The position numbers and the translations under genes are program-made. A stretch of 10,832 nucleotides of DNA. It comes from Bordetella parapertussis (GTDB lineage Bacteria; Pseudomonadota; Gammaproteobacteria; Burkholderiales; Burkholderiaceae_B). This document shows, in pieces, positions 1 through 8,731 of this stretch. The notes under the pieces were generated by a model. That model saw only the letters and a list, made by a program, of their open reading frames with translations. It was not told where the DNA came from and did no database searches. The first letter of the stretch is position 1, and each line of letters begins with the position of its first letter. The stretch covers positions 1-10,832 of the forward strand of contig CAMCWG010000074.1 of the NCBI GenBank assembly GCA_945882005.1, in the 5' to 3' direction.

Positions 1-617
1 AAAAATGGTGCGTAGGCCTCTAGCGACTCATTACGATTCAGCATCCACAGAGAAACGGCCGTGAACGCAGTGATAAGCAGTGGGTAAAGGCGTTGCAAAC
101 CTAAGGGCATCCGCCAGCATAGTGCGGTAAAAACTGCAGTCAGCGCAAACAGTTGAAAATCAATCGCGACATACCAAACCCCTGCTGAGAGTGCTTCGAG
201 GCCAATCAGGTCGTACAGCAAAAAAACATGCGCGAGTAACTGACCAATTGTTGGCGCACCCGATAGCGAGTCGTGGATAAACCAGGGGCGCACTAACGCC
301 GTAATAAGCGCTGCAAGCGCGACGGCAAACAAAAAGGGCGGAATGAGTCGTTTGTAGCGTCGCCAGATTAGTGCGGGCGCTGTGACAGCAGTGGGCATCG
401 CCCGGGGCGCCATTTGTGCGGCAACAAAATAGCCGCCAAAGACAAAAAACATTTGGACCGCGAGCTTGCCGTAGGTGACAAGCGCATCGATCAACTTAGG
501 GTATTGCGCACCGATTACTTCAGACATCGGCCCGTAGACCGCTAGATGGTGGATGACAATGACCAGACAGCCAACGCCCTTTGCGGCGTTCACGAGAGAC
601 AGTCTGGTCGTTGTCAT
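1..617 (-). CDS. Membrane acyltransferase, family 3 (OafA/YrhL-like), 3' part cut by window edge
   Basis: This is the N-terminal 205 codons of a multi-pass inner-membrane acyltransferase. The family moves acyl groups, often acetyl, onto sugars of surface polysaccharides, lipopolysaccharide or other envelope molecules. Visible family signs are the RLSLVNAAKG start, the VIHHLAVYG segment with His23-His24 in the first membrane helix, VQMFFVFGGYFVA (about 54-66), RRYKRLIPPF (86-95) and GVWYVAIDFQLF (146-157). The last is the equivalent of the WslsvE motif, with Asp in place of Glu. The ATG at 617-615 is chosen because the family motif starts right after it and the preceding in-frame codon run reaches the thiC stop. 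No Shine-Dalgarno sequence is visible. The gene begins 21 bases after thiC, in the same frame, so it may be co-transcribed with thiC and share its riboswitch. The acceptor cannot be told from sequence. Confidence 0.88.
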   Translation of the reverse strand, partial: MTTTRLSLVNAAKGVGCLVIVIHHLAVYGPMSEVIGAQYPKLIDALVTYGKLAVQMFFVFGGYFVAAQMAPRAMPTAVTAPALIWRRYKRLIPPFLFAVALAALITALVRPWFIHDSLSGAPTIGQLLAHVFLLYDLIGLEALSAGVWYVAIDFQLFALTAVFTALCWRMPLGLQRLYPLLITAFTAVSLWMLNRNESLEAYAPF

Positions 618-638
618 CAGTGGTGCAGGGTTACGCGG

Positions 639-2591
<1,953 letters not shown>

Positions 2592-2593
2592 CT

Positions 2594-2626
2594 ATTCCAG
2601 AGATGCTGGAATGCGCTCCCAGCATC
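2594..2626 (-). promoter_or_regulatory. Mutually exclusive hairpins of the thiC riboswitch expression platform
   Basis: Two strong hairpins compete for the same bases. Hairpin A pairs GAUGCUGG (2626-2619) with CCAGCAUC (2609-2602), 8 bp with a 9-base loop; it consumes the 3' strand of riboswitch helix P4 and places part of P1 in its loop. Hairpin B pairs AUUCCAG (2612-2606) with CUGGAAU (2600-2594), 7 bp with a 5-base loop, and is largely compatible with the folded aptamer. Hairpin A is therefore a candidate ligand-free state and hairpin B a ligand-bound state. In state A the loop bases GAGC (2618-2615) could also pair with GCUC (2580-2577) and free the ribosome binding site. Confidence 0.6.
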
Positions 2627-2691
2627 GGCATTATCCGTACTGGTACGAAGGGACTCTCTCAACCTGGCGACATTGCCAAGTACCCCCGCAT
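2611..2691 (-). promoter_or_regulatory. TPP riboswitch (THI box) upstream of thiC
   Basis: The transcript carries the conserved parts of a thiamin pyrophosphate aptamer in the right order. Helix P1 is AUGCG/CGCAU (2691-2687 with 2615-2611), followed by GGGGUAC. The P3 and pyrimidine-sensing region reads GGUUGAGAGAGUCCC (CUGAGA in the consensus, here UUGAGA). P4 is CCAG/CUGG and P5 is CGG-AUAAUG-CCG, containing the hallmark GGAUAAUGCC, ending in GCUGGGAG. It sits between a putative promoter and thiC, the classic place. TPP binding would be expected to lower thiC translation, and possibly that of the acyltransferase gene behind it. Confidence 0.95.
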
Positions 2692-2701
2692 AATGGTGCA
2701 A

Positions 2702-2707
2702 AGTATA
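2702..2707 (-). promoter_or_regulatory. Putative -10 box of the thiC promoter
   Basis: On the minus strand the hexamer TATACT (2707-2702) would place the transcript start near 2695, about four bases before helix P1 of the riboswitch, which is the expected layout. I see no good TTGACA-like -35 box 16-18 bases upstream, so the promoter may be weak or activator-dependent. The placement rests mainly on the riboswitch position. Confidence 0.45.
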
Positions 2708-2746
2708 GGGCTTCTTGCTTCGTTTGGGAGAAGAATCCCTAAGAAC

Positions 2747-3886
2747 TCAGTCTAGAATGATCAGATTGTCGCGGTGCATCAGTTCCGTTTCTGAGACGCT
2801 ACCCAGAATGTCCGCGATATTGGTCGAGGGTTGACCCATGATTCGGCGTGCGTCTGAGGCAGAGTAGTTCACTAGGCCGCGTGCGCATTCCTTGCCGGTC
2901 GGGTCGATACAGGCAACCACATCGCCTGTTTCAAACTCACCCCTGACCTCTTTGACACCGATTGGGAGCAAGCTTTTTCCTTCTTCAAGCAAGGCTCGCG
3001 TAGCGCCCGCATCCAGAATAAGCTGACCTCGCAGCCTCAGGTGATCGGCCATCCATTGTTTTCGGGCAGACAGCACTGGAAGCTCGGCACGCAGCTCTGA
3101 GCCAATGCATTCGCCGGCCGCCAGGCGAACCATGACGTCTTGCTCGCGTCCGGAGGCGATCACCGTATGTGCGCCGCTGCGCGCCGCACGTTTTGCCGCC
3201 AGTATTTTCGTGAGCATTCCGCCCTTGCCGATACCCGAGCCCGTCCCGCCTGCCATCGCTTCAAGGCTTAAGTCCCCGGCACGTGCATGGGCCACAAATT
3301 TGGCATCAGGGTTCTTGCGGGGGTCCGAATCGTAGAGCCCGCGCTGATCGGTCAGGATGATGAGGGCATCTGCCTCAATAAGGTTGGTGACAAGTGCACC
3401 TAGGGTGTCGTTATCACCGACAGCGATTTCGTCGGTTGCGACAGTATCGTTTTCGTTGACGATGGGAACGACGCCGAGTCGTAATAAGGCGAAGAGGGTC
3501 GAGCGCGCGTTGAGATAACGCTGTCTGTCTGCCAAGTCTTCGTGCGTAAGTAGAATTTGGGCCGTGCGCAGATTGTGCTTTGCAAACGCGACTTCGTAGG
3601 CCTGTGCCAACCCCATTTGCCCGACGGCTGCGGCCGCTTGTAACTCATGCATCGAGGTTGGGCGCTTGTCCCAACCGAGTCGCGCCATGCCCTCGGCGAT
3701 CGCGCCGCTTGATACGAGTACAACTTGCTTGCCCTGTTGTCGCAAGGCGGCAATTTGCCCGGCCCAGTGCGCAACAGCTTCGCGATCCAAGCCCTTGCCA
3801 TCGTTTGTGACAAGCGAGGAGCCGACCTTGGACACGATGCGTGAAGCGGAGGCGATGACAGAGACTTGCGTTGCGGAGGCGGTCAT
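2747..3886 (-). CDS. proB: Glutamate 5-kinase ProB
   Basis: ProB phosphorylates L-glutamate with ATP to gamma-glutamyl phosphate, the first step of proline synthesis, in the cytoplasm. The 379 residues carry the amino acid kinase domain (about 14-260) and a C-terminal PUA domain (about 277-365), the usual two-domain form. Visible motifs are [10 protein letters not shown] with Lys20 in the phosphate-binding loop, VSSGAIAEG (58-66), [12 protein letters not shown] with the substrate-binding NEND (144-147), [10 protein letters not shown] (157-166) and [11 protein letters not shown] (214-224). Residue 19 is Ser where relatives usually have Val (VVKVGSS). The start lies 15 bases after the obgE stop, so both are probably one transcript; no clear Shine-Dalgarno is present, suggesting coupling to obgE. 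ProA is not in the window. Confidence 0.97.
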   Translation of the reverse strand: MTASATQVSVIASASRIVSKVGSSLVTNDGKGLDREAVAHWAGQIAALRQQGKQVVLVSSGAIAEGMARLGWDKRPTSMHELQAAAAVGQMGLAQAYEVAFAKHNLRTAQILLTHEDLADRQRYLNARSTLFALLRLGVVPIVNENDTVATDEIAVGDNDTLGALVTNLIEADALIILTDQRGLYDSDPRKNPDAKFVAHARAGDLSLEAMAGGTGSGIGKGGMLTKILAAKRAARSGAHTVIASGREQDVMVRLAAGECIGSELRAELPVLSARKQWMADHLRLRGQLILDAGATRALLEEGKSLLPIGVKEVRGEFETGDVVACIDPTGKECARGLVNYSASDARRIMGQPSTNIADILGSVSETELMHRDNLIILD

Positions 3887-3901
3887 GGTTGGTGACAGTG
3901 C

Positions 3902-5023
3902 TTAGTCAGTGGTGGGTGCTGGCCCGTCGCTGCGGGTTTCGTCAAAACGTGGATCTTCTGCGATATAGGTGCCGTCCGCTTTATCTTCCGCAATATTATC
4001 CTCTTGACGATAGGCGTCGATCGCGTCCTGCAGATCCCAGATCAGCTGCTGTGTGCCATCGCCAGAAAGGGCAGAGATCGCATACACAGGACCTTTCCAT
4101 TTGTATTCTTTACAGAAGCGCTTTTTTACGTCCTCTGGATCGGGAACCATGTCGAGTTTGTTCAGCACGAGCCAGCGAGGCTTGTTGTAGAGCGTTTCGT
4201 CATACAGACGTAATTCTTCGACAATGGCGCGCGCCTCGCCTACTGCGCGTGCAACGGCATCCTCGTCTGGATCATGCGAAGATACATCGACGATGTGCAA
4301 CAGAATCCGCGTGCGTGACAGATGCCGCAAGAAAAGATGACCAAGCCCCGCGCCCTCAGAGGCGCCCTCAATTAACCCTGGAATATCTGCGACAACGAAG
4401 CTGCGTGATTCAGAGGTTCTTACAACGCCGAGGTTTGGGTGCAGGGTCGTAAAGGGGTAGTCCGCAATCTTTGGTCTGGCATTCGATATGCGGCTGATTA
4501 GCGTTGATTTGCCGGCATTGGGCATGCCAAGCAAGCCCACGTCTGCAAGAACTTTGAGTTCCATACGCAAGCGCCGATGTTCACCCTCTTTTCCGGGCGT
4601 CCATTGCTTCGGGGCGCGATTCACGCTGGACTTGAAGTGCACGTTACCGAGTCCGCCAGCGCCACCTGCAGCCAGCACAACTTTTTGGCCGTGGCGGGTC
4701 ATGTCGAAGAGCTCTTCGCCGGTCTCAGCGTCAAAAATAATCGTGCCAACAGGTACGCGCAGCGTGATGTCATCCGCCGCTGCGCCATATTGGTCCGCTC
4801 CACGGCCGTGTTCACCGTTGCGGCCTACATGCTTGCGCGCGTAACGAAAATCAATCAGTGTGTTGATGTTGCGATCAGCGGTTGCAAGGACGCTGCCACC
4901 TTTTCCGCCGTCGCCGCCATCTGGGCCACCCTTCGGGATGAATTTTTCGCGGCGAAAGCTGTGCGAGCCGTTGCCACCTTTTCCGGCAATGACTTCAATG
5001 GTGGCTTCGTCGACGAATTTCAT
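3902..5023 (-). CDS. obgE: Obg family GTPase ObgE/CgtA
   Basis: ObgE is an essential GTPase that binds the 50S subunit and acts in late ribosome assembly and stress control. The 373 residues hold the glycine-rich Obg fold (1-158, with [12 protein letters not shown] at 32-43) and a G domain from about 160. G1 is GMPNAGKST (166-174), with the switch I segment [12 protein letters not shown] after it. G3 is DIPG (213-216), G4 is NKLD (288-291) and G5 is SALSG (317-321). The acidic tail after about 335 is short and variable, as in other betaproteobacteria. The gene follows rplU and rpmA in the order usual for proteobacteria, but a strong terminator separates it from rpmA. The bases before the ATG show no good Shine-Dalgarno sequence. 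Confidence 0.97.
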   Translation of the reverse strand: MKFVDEATIEVIAGKGGNGSHSFRREKFIPKGGPDGGDGGKGGSVLATADRNINTLIDFRYARKHVGRNGEHGRGADQYGAAADDITLRVPVGTIIFDAETGEELFDMTRHGQKVVLAAGGAGGLGNVHFKSSVNRAPKQWTPGKEGEHRRLRMELKVLADVGLLGMPNAGKSTLISRISNARPKIADYPFTTLHPNLGVVRTSESRSFVVADIPGLIEGASEGAGLGHLFLRHLSRTRILLHIVDVSSHDPDEDAVARAVGEARAIVEELRLYDETLYNKPRWLVLNKLDMVPDPEDVKKRFCKEYKWKGPVYAISALSGDGTQQLIWDLQDAIDAYRQEDNIAEDKADGTYIAEDPRFDETRSDGPAPTTD

Positions 5024-5041
5024 AGGTGGTTACCGTTAAAT

Positions 5042-5073
5042 AAAAAGCCCTGCCGCGTGCGACAGGGCTTTTT
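5042..5073 (-). terminator. Intrinsic terminator after rpmA
   Basis: A perfect 11-bp stem, AAAAAGCCCTG against CAGGGCTTTTT, closes a GC-rich loop and ends in a run of five T. It begins 15 bases after the rpmA stop and ends 18 bases before the obgE start. Because both flanks are A/T-runs it could also work on the plus strand, but no plus-strand gene ends here. It should end most rplU-rpmA transcripts and leave obgE-proB to read-through or to their own promoter. Confidence 0.88.
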
Positions 5074-5088
5074 GGACTGACTGGCGGA

Positions 5089-5349
5089 TTACTCTGCCGC
5101 GATAATCGACACAGTCGATTTGCTGAGCTTGCCTTTGACTGCAAACTTAACGTGACCGTCGGTTAACGCATAAAGAGTGTGATCCTTGCCGATACCAACA
5201 TTGGTGCCGGGGTGAAACGTTGTACCGCGCTGACGCACGATGATTGAACCGGCCGGGATCAGTTCGCCGCCGTAGGCTTTAACGCCTAGACGTTTCGATT
5301 CTGAGTCGCGACCGTTGCGGGTAGAGCCCCCGCCTTTTTTCTGTGCCAT
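5089..5349 (-). CDS. rpmA: 50S ribosomal protein L27
   Basis: L27 is a large-subunit protein whose flexible N-terminus reaches toward the peptidyl transferase centre. The 86 residues match the family length, and the signature [20 protein letters not shown] is present at residues 4-23, followed by [17 protein letters not shown] and the core [15 protein letters not shown]. Residue 3 is Gln where E. coli has His. There is no N-terminal extension of the kind cleaved by Prp in Firmicutes. A GGAG Shine-Dalgarno lies about eight bases before the ATG. The gene follows rplU after 42 bases and is followed by a terminator. Confidence 0.98.
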   Translation of the reverse strand: MAQKKGGGSTRNGRDSESKRLGVKAYGGELIPAGSIIVRQRGTTFHPGTNVGIGKDHTLYALTDGHVKFAVKGKLSKSTVSIIAAE

Positions 5350-5391
5350 GCTTTACTCCTGGTGCTGTCCGTGATTCGATGAAACAGGCAA

Positions 5392-5703
5392 TTAAGCCGT
5401 GATTTCACCAATGAGAATCTCGGTGTAGTTTTGACGGTGGCCCTGATGCTTCTGATAGTGCTTGCGACGACGCATCTTGAAGATCGTGACCTTGGCGTGG
5501 CGTCCTTGCGCAAGAACTGTAGCTTTAACCACTGCGCCAGCCACAAGCGGGGTGCCAATCTTTAATTGGTCGCCTTCGCCTACGGATAACACCTGGTCTA
5601 GCGTAATCTCTTGCCCAATGTCTGCCGGTATCTGTTCTATTTTAAGTTTTTCGCCAGTAGCAATGCGATACTGCTTGCCACCAGTTTTTACGACCGCGTA
5701 CAT
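5392..5703 (-). CDS. rplU: 50S ribosomal protein L21
   Basis: L21 binds 23S rRNA in the large subunit. The 103 residues are of standard length; the N-terminal [13 protein letters not shown] and the C-terminal signature [18 protein letters not shown] (residues 74-91) are diagnostic. AGAGG lies about seven to eleven bases upstream of the ATG as ribosome binding site. This is the first gene of the rplU-rpmA unit and is divergent from ispB across 95 bases. A near-consensus promoter and a compact hairpin at the predicted transcript start lie in front of it. Confidence 0.98.
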   Translation of the reverse strand: MYAVVKTGGKQYRIATGEKLKIEQIPADIGQEITLDQVLSVGEGDQLKIGTPLVAGAVVKATVLAQGRHAKVTIFKMRRRKHYQKHQGHRQNYTEILIGEITA

Positions 5704-5735
5704 GGGTTAACCTCTTGTTTTAGTGCAAATGGAAT

Positions 5736-5752
5736 CTCGGCAAAACGCCGAG
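5736..5752 (-). promoter_or_regulatory. Hairpin at the 5' end of the rplU leader
   Basis: The transcript can form CUCGGC-GUUUU-GCCGAG, a 6-bp GC-rich stem with a 5-base loop. Counting seven bases from the -10 box puts the start of transcription at about 5752, the first base of the stem. A stem at the extreme 5' end could shield the mRNA from decay or act in feedback by L21. There is no U-run after it, so it is not a terminator. The structure is seen; the role is inferred. Confidence 0.55.
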
Positions 5753-5758
5753 CCAGAC

Positions 5759-5787
5759 ATAATAGCGTCTAACCACTTGAAAGTCAA
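5759..5787 (-). promoter_or_regulatory. Sigma70-type promoter of rplU-rpmA
   Basis: On the minus strand a -35 box TTGACT (5787-5782) and a -10 box TATTAT (5764-5759) are separated by exactly 17 bases. Each matches the consensus in five of six positions, as expected for a ribosomal protein operon. The predicted transcript start is near 5752, giving a leader of about 49 bases. The -35 region overlaps the bases just upstream of the ispB start on the other strand. Confidence 0.85.
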
Positions 5788-5798
5788 AAGAAAGTCTC

Positions 5799-6767
5799 GT
5801 GCATAAGCTCTCAAATCTGTTGGCCCCCGTGGCTCAGGACATGGCTGCAGTTGATGCCGTGATCCGCTCCCGCCTCAATTCCGAGGTCGTGCTGATCCGC
5901 ACGATCGGTGATTACATTATCGGGGCGGGCGGCAAGCGCATGCGCCCAGCCCTGGTCCTATTAGTCGCGCAGGCCCTGGGGTATCGGGGGGATCACCAGC
6001 ATTTGATGGCTGCCGTGGTCGAATTCATACACACGGCGACCCTGCTGCACGACGACGTGGTCGATGAATCTGCCCTGAGGCGAGGTCGCAGCACGGCCAA
6101 CGCGGTATTTGGCAATGCTGCGAGTGTCTTAGTGGGTGATTACCTGTATTCCCGTGCTTTTGAGATGATGGTCGATGTCGACGACATGCGGATTATGCAG
6201 ATTATGTCGGGTGCGACGACCGTTATCGCCGAGGGCGAGGTCCTGCAGCTGCTCAATGTTCACGATCCGGACGTATCCGAGGCACGCTATTTGCAAGTAG
6301 TACGGTTCAAAACGGCCAAACTCTTTGAGGCTGCCGCGGAGGCTGGCGCTGTGTTGGCTGGCGCTACCCCTGGGCAACGAGACGCCGCGGCAGCCTACGG
6401 TCGACACATTGGGACAGCATTCCAGTTAGTGGATGACGTGTTGGATTACAGCGGAGATGTCGGTGCTTTGGGTAAAAACGTAGGTGACGACCTGAGGGAA
6501 GGCAAGCCGACTTTGCCATTAATTCGTGTTATGGAAGTTGGCACTCACTCTCAAAAAGAGCTTGTTAAACAGGCGATTGAGAAGGGAGAGGCTGATTTTG
6601 ATGCGGTTGCGCAAGCGATTCATGACACCGGTGCGCTTGAGCATGCCCAGCGCAGTGCAGTGGCCGAGGCCGACATGGCCAGACAAGCTTTAGATGCGTT
6701 CCCAGAGTCGGTCGCCAAAGAGGCGCTCTTAGCGTTTTGCACGTTTGCAACTGAGCGCGACCGTTAG
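5799..6767 (+). CDS. ispB: Octaprenyl diphosphate synthase (long-chain trans-polyprenyl synthase)
   Basis: IspB extends farnesyl diphosphate with isopentenyl diphosphate to the C40 chain used for the ubiquinone tail. The 322 residues match E. coli IspB closely in length and motif order. GGKRMRP (44-50) binds diphosphate. The first Asp-rich motif is HDDVVDE (Asp85, Asp86, Asp89) and the second is VDDVLD (Asp212, Asp213, Asp216), each binding Mg-diphosphate. The run GKNVGDDLREGKPTLP at 225-240 follows. Ala80, five residues before the first motif, is small, which fits a long-chain product. The start is GTG; the frame is closed by TGA seven codons upstream, so no earlier start exists. The ribosome site (AAAGAAAG) is weak. 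The gene is divergent from rplU, and a convincing plus-strand promoter was not found. Product chain length is inferred from similarity. Confidence 0.95.
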   Translation: MHKLSNLLAPVAQDMAAVDAVIRSRLNSEVVLIRTIGDYIIGAGGKRMRPALVLLVAQALGYRGDHQHLMAAVVEFIHTATLLHDDVVDESALRRGRSTANAVFGNAASVLVGDYLYSRAFEMMVDVDDMRIMQIMSGATTVIAEGEVLQLLNVHDPDVSEARYLQVVRFKTAKLFEAAAEAGAVLAGATPGQRDAAAAYGRHIGTAFQLVDDVLDYSGDVGALGKNVGDDLREGKPTLPLIRVMEVGTHSQKELVKQAIEKGEADFDAVAQAIHDTGALEHAQRSAVAEADMARQALDAFPESVAKEALLAFCTFATERDR

Positions 6768-6798
6768 GCTCGCGTCACTGGCCGGGAATCGCGCGTGG

Positions 6799-7032
6799 CT
6801 AGTTTAAGTACCGCGCGATGTAAAACGTTGCTGCCATCAGGCTTGGTAAAAGTGTGACCAGCAGACCTGAGACCCATTTGACGATCAGCCAGGTTTGGCT
6901 GGTGAGCTCTTTGTGAAGGGTGCTTTCGACACTTTGGATTGCACTACGCATCCGCCCCTCAAGGTGTGCAAGATCTTCGCGCCTGGCTAGCGTAGGAATA
7001 ATTGCTTCGATGCGTGTGACTCGTGTTTGCAT
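6799..7032 (-). CDS. Small coiled-coil protein with one C-terminal membrane segment
   Basis: The 77 residues begin with a heptad-like stretch (about 1-45) with RIEAIIPTLARREDLAHLEG. After that comes a single hydrophobic segment (about 49-74, WLIVKWVSGLLVTLLPSLMAATFYIA, quoted in parts: WLIVKWVSGLL and VTLLPSLMAATFYIA). Short proteins with an EAIIPTLA-T/R-x-EDL-x-x-LEG head and a membrane tail are frequent in proteobacteria, often near phage or mobile genes; no function is established that I know of. The gene is convergent with ispB, 31 bases from its stop. No Shine-Dalgarno is visible; a weak promoter (TTGTCT, 18 bases, TAATAT) would start transcription about at the ATG, so the mRNA could be leaderless. 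The family resemblance supports a real gene. Confidence 0.65.
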   Translation of the reverse strand: MQTRVTRIEAIIPTLARREDLAHLEGRMRSAIQSVESTLHKELTSQTWLIVKWVSGLLVTLLPSLMAATFYIARYLN

Positions 7033-7251
7033 TGAGCAAATATTAACGGGCTACACGTAGACGAGACAATCCCTAGTGAGCGTAAAAATTGTTAAAAGTT
7101 GTAGTCATCGGCGTCTTGCCTTCGTCCCATTGTCGCTACGGAAGTTGCCAGTAGCCCTCACGAGACAAAGGAGATGGCACGGCTAATCCGCGTTAAGCTT
7201 TCGCGTCTGCTTAGTGATGGCTCCCAGTGATATCTAACCTACCAATCCTAT

Positions 7252-8694
7252 ATGACCAGCCGAAACTTAATGTGGTTCATCTTTGCAGCGGCAGCGGTAC
7301 GCATGCTTTTGCTCGGTTTTTCACCGTTGATGGATACCACCGAGGCGCGTTATGGTGAGGTTGCTCGCCTAATGGTTGAGCTTGATGACTGGGTAACGCC
7401 TTGGTTCACTTATGGAGTGCCATTCTGGGCGAAGCCACCACTAGCGTTCTGGCTTACCGCGCTCAGCTTTAAAGCTTTCGGTATCAATGAGTTTGCCGCC
7501 AGGCTCCCCCACTGGTTGGCTGGCATGGCAGTACTTTGGATCCTATGGGGAATGAGACCTCGTAGCGCATCAGTCGGGAGGACGTACTCGATCGCTCTTC
7601 TTCTTGGATCTGTCATGTTCTTTGCTGCTTCCGGCATGGTGATGATGGATATGACGCTGGTGGTAGGAACGACGCTGGCTATGAGAGGGTTTTGGAACGG
7701 CCTGCATGACGATATTGCACGACGCAATAAAGAGCGCTGGCTACTGTTTATTGGGTTAGGAATTGGTTTGCTTGCAAAGGGTCCCATTGGTATTGTGTTG
7801 ACGGCCCTGCCTTGCGGAGTCTGGGTATTGATGTCTGGCAGGCTTAAAACGATTTGGAGAGATTTGCCGTGGGTGCGTGGTTTATTGGTCACGTTGGCGA
7901 TTGCCTTGCCGTGGTATGTCATTGCGGAGCTGCGGTCTCCTGGCTTCATTAACTACTTTATTCTGGGTGAACATTTTCATCGATTCGTCACTCCTGGGTG
8001 GAAGGGCGATCTTTATGGTTCTGCTCATAGCTACCCGTACGGGATGATCTGGCTTTTTATGATGGTTGACATTTTGCCTTGGACGATTCTGTTTCCAATT
8101 TTGGCGTGGCAGACTCGTCATATGCATCAAAATGTAGACGCGCCAAAATCTGGACAAAATTGCACTTCAACAGCGTGGCGAAACTATTTGCTCTTGTGGG
8201 GGTTCATGCCAGCGATTTTTTTCACTTTGGCGGGAAACATTATCTGGCCCTATGTTTTACCGGGTCTGCCGGCACTGGCTTTGCTCACAGGTGGTTGGTT
8301 GGCTACTCGAGCAAAGCAGCACCTTGTTCGTATCAATCTTGCCCTAGGTTTGTCTATTACGATTGCCTTGGCCGTGGGATTTAACATCAGCATGCCTCTC
8401 ACTGGCCGTAGTAACAATCTCGCCGCAAAAACCTTAATCGAGGATTATCGGTCACGACAGACTGGCGATGTTCCGTTGATTTACCTCAGACATCGTCCAT
8501 TTTCTGCCGCTTTTTATAGTCGAGGACAAGCTCAGATCGAGAGAACGCCCGAGGCGTTGATCAAGCGACTTGAGGCGGGACAGGCTTATGTGGCTATTCG
8601 CAGCACGGATTTACCCTATGTGCCTGAGGCCTTACTCGACAATTTGAATCGTCTCAGCGAACACGGGTACTTCACTTTATTTTTAAAAAAATAG
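7252..8694 (+). CDS. GT-C membrane glycosyltransferase, ArnT/PMT-like
   Basis: This 480-residue polytopic protein resembles the ArnT/dolichyl-phosphate-mannose protein mannosyltransferase group (GT83/GT39). Those enzymes take a sugar from a polyprenyl phosphate and place it on lipid A, glycan or protein on the periplasmic face. The first periplasmic loop has the diagnostic MDTTEARYGEVARLM segment (27-41; Asp28, Glu31, Arg33), where the catalytic acidic residue of ArnT lies, then PFWAKPPLAFWLTA (57-70) with the KPP of the family. About ten hydrophobic segments follow up to residue 390; the last 80 residues form a soluble C-terminal part. It is shorter than E. coli ArnT (about 550). No Arn pathway genes are nearby, so aminoarabinose transfer cannot be assumed. 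The ATG at 7252 precedes the first helix, without a clear Shine-Dalgarno. The convergent neighbour is a plausible donor-lipid synthase. Confidence 0.85.
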   Translation: MTSRNLMWFIFAAAAVRMLLLGFSPLMDTTEARYGEVARLMVELDDWVTPWFTYGVPFWAKPPLAFWLTALSFKAFGINEFAARLPHWLAGMAVLWILWGMRPRSASVGRTYSIALLLGSVMFFAASGMVMMDMTLVVGTTLAMRGFWNGLHDDIARRNKERWLLFIGLGIGLLAKGPIGIVLTALPCGVWVLMSGRLKTIWRDLPWVRGLLVTLAIALPWYVIAELRSPGFINYFILGEHFHRFVTPGWKGDLYGSAHSYPYGMIWLFMMVDILPWTILFPILAWQTRHMHQNVDAPKSGQNCTSTAWRNYLLLWGFMPAIFFTLAGNIIWPYVLPGLPALALLTGGWLATRAKQHLVRINLALGLSITIALAVGFNISMPLTGRSNNLAAKTLIEDYRSRQTGDVPLIYLRHRPFSAAFYSRGQAQIERTPEALIKRLEAGQAYVAIRSTDLPYVPEALLDNLNRLSEHGYFTLFLKK

Positions 8695-8716
8695 GCTGAC
8701 TCGCAATAAGCCAGCC
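8685..8716 (-). terminator. Intrinsic terminator of the GtrB-like gene
   Basis: On the minus strand GGCTGGCT (8716-8709) pairs with AGTCAGCC (8701-8694), 8 bp with one G-U pair and a 7-base loop. TA and seven T follow (8691-8685). It starts 15 bases after the stop of the minus-strand glycosyltransferase gene. The T-run and the end of the stem overlap the last codons and stop of the convergent plus-strand gene, so terminator and coding sequence share bases. Confidence 0.8.
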
Positions 8717-8731
8717 CTAAATTCGAATGCA

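Noticed and set aside
3871..4452. 193-codon plus-strand open frame
   Set aside because: It lies wholly opposite the start of proB and the 3' part of obgE, is Arg/Cys-rich without any recognisable domain, and is explained as a shadow of GC-biased codons.
4577..5080. 167-codon plus-strand open frame opposite the obgE 5' half
   Set aside because: It is antisense to the highly conserved Obg domain and runs through the terminator; no domain or ribosome site.
5704..5798. Plus-strand promoter for ispB with CATAAT at 5758-5763
   Set aside because: The hexamer is the complement of the rplU -10 region and no -35-like box is found 16-18 bases upstream.
7171..7230. GGAG followed directly by ATG and 18 sense codons
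   Set aside because: The ATG abuts the GGAG with no spacing, the peptide is tiny and has no recognisable feature.
7033..7251. tRNA or small RNA in the spacer before the GT-C gene
   Set aside because: No cloverleaf arms, GTTCRA-like T-loop or strong hairpin with a T-run can be drawn.
7410..7949. 179-codon minus-strand open frame inside the GT-C glycosyltransferase gene
   Set aside because: The plus-strand frame has clear membrane helices and family motifs; the antisense frame has none.
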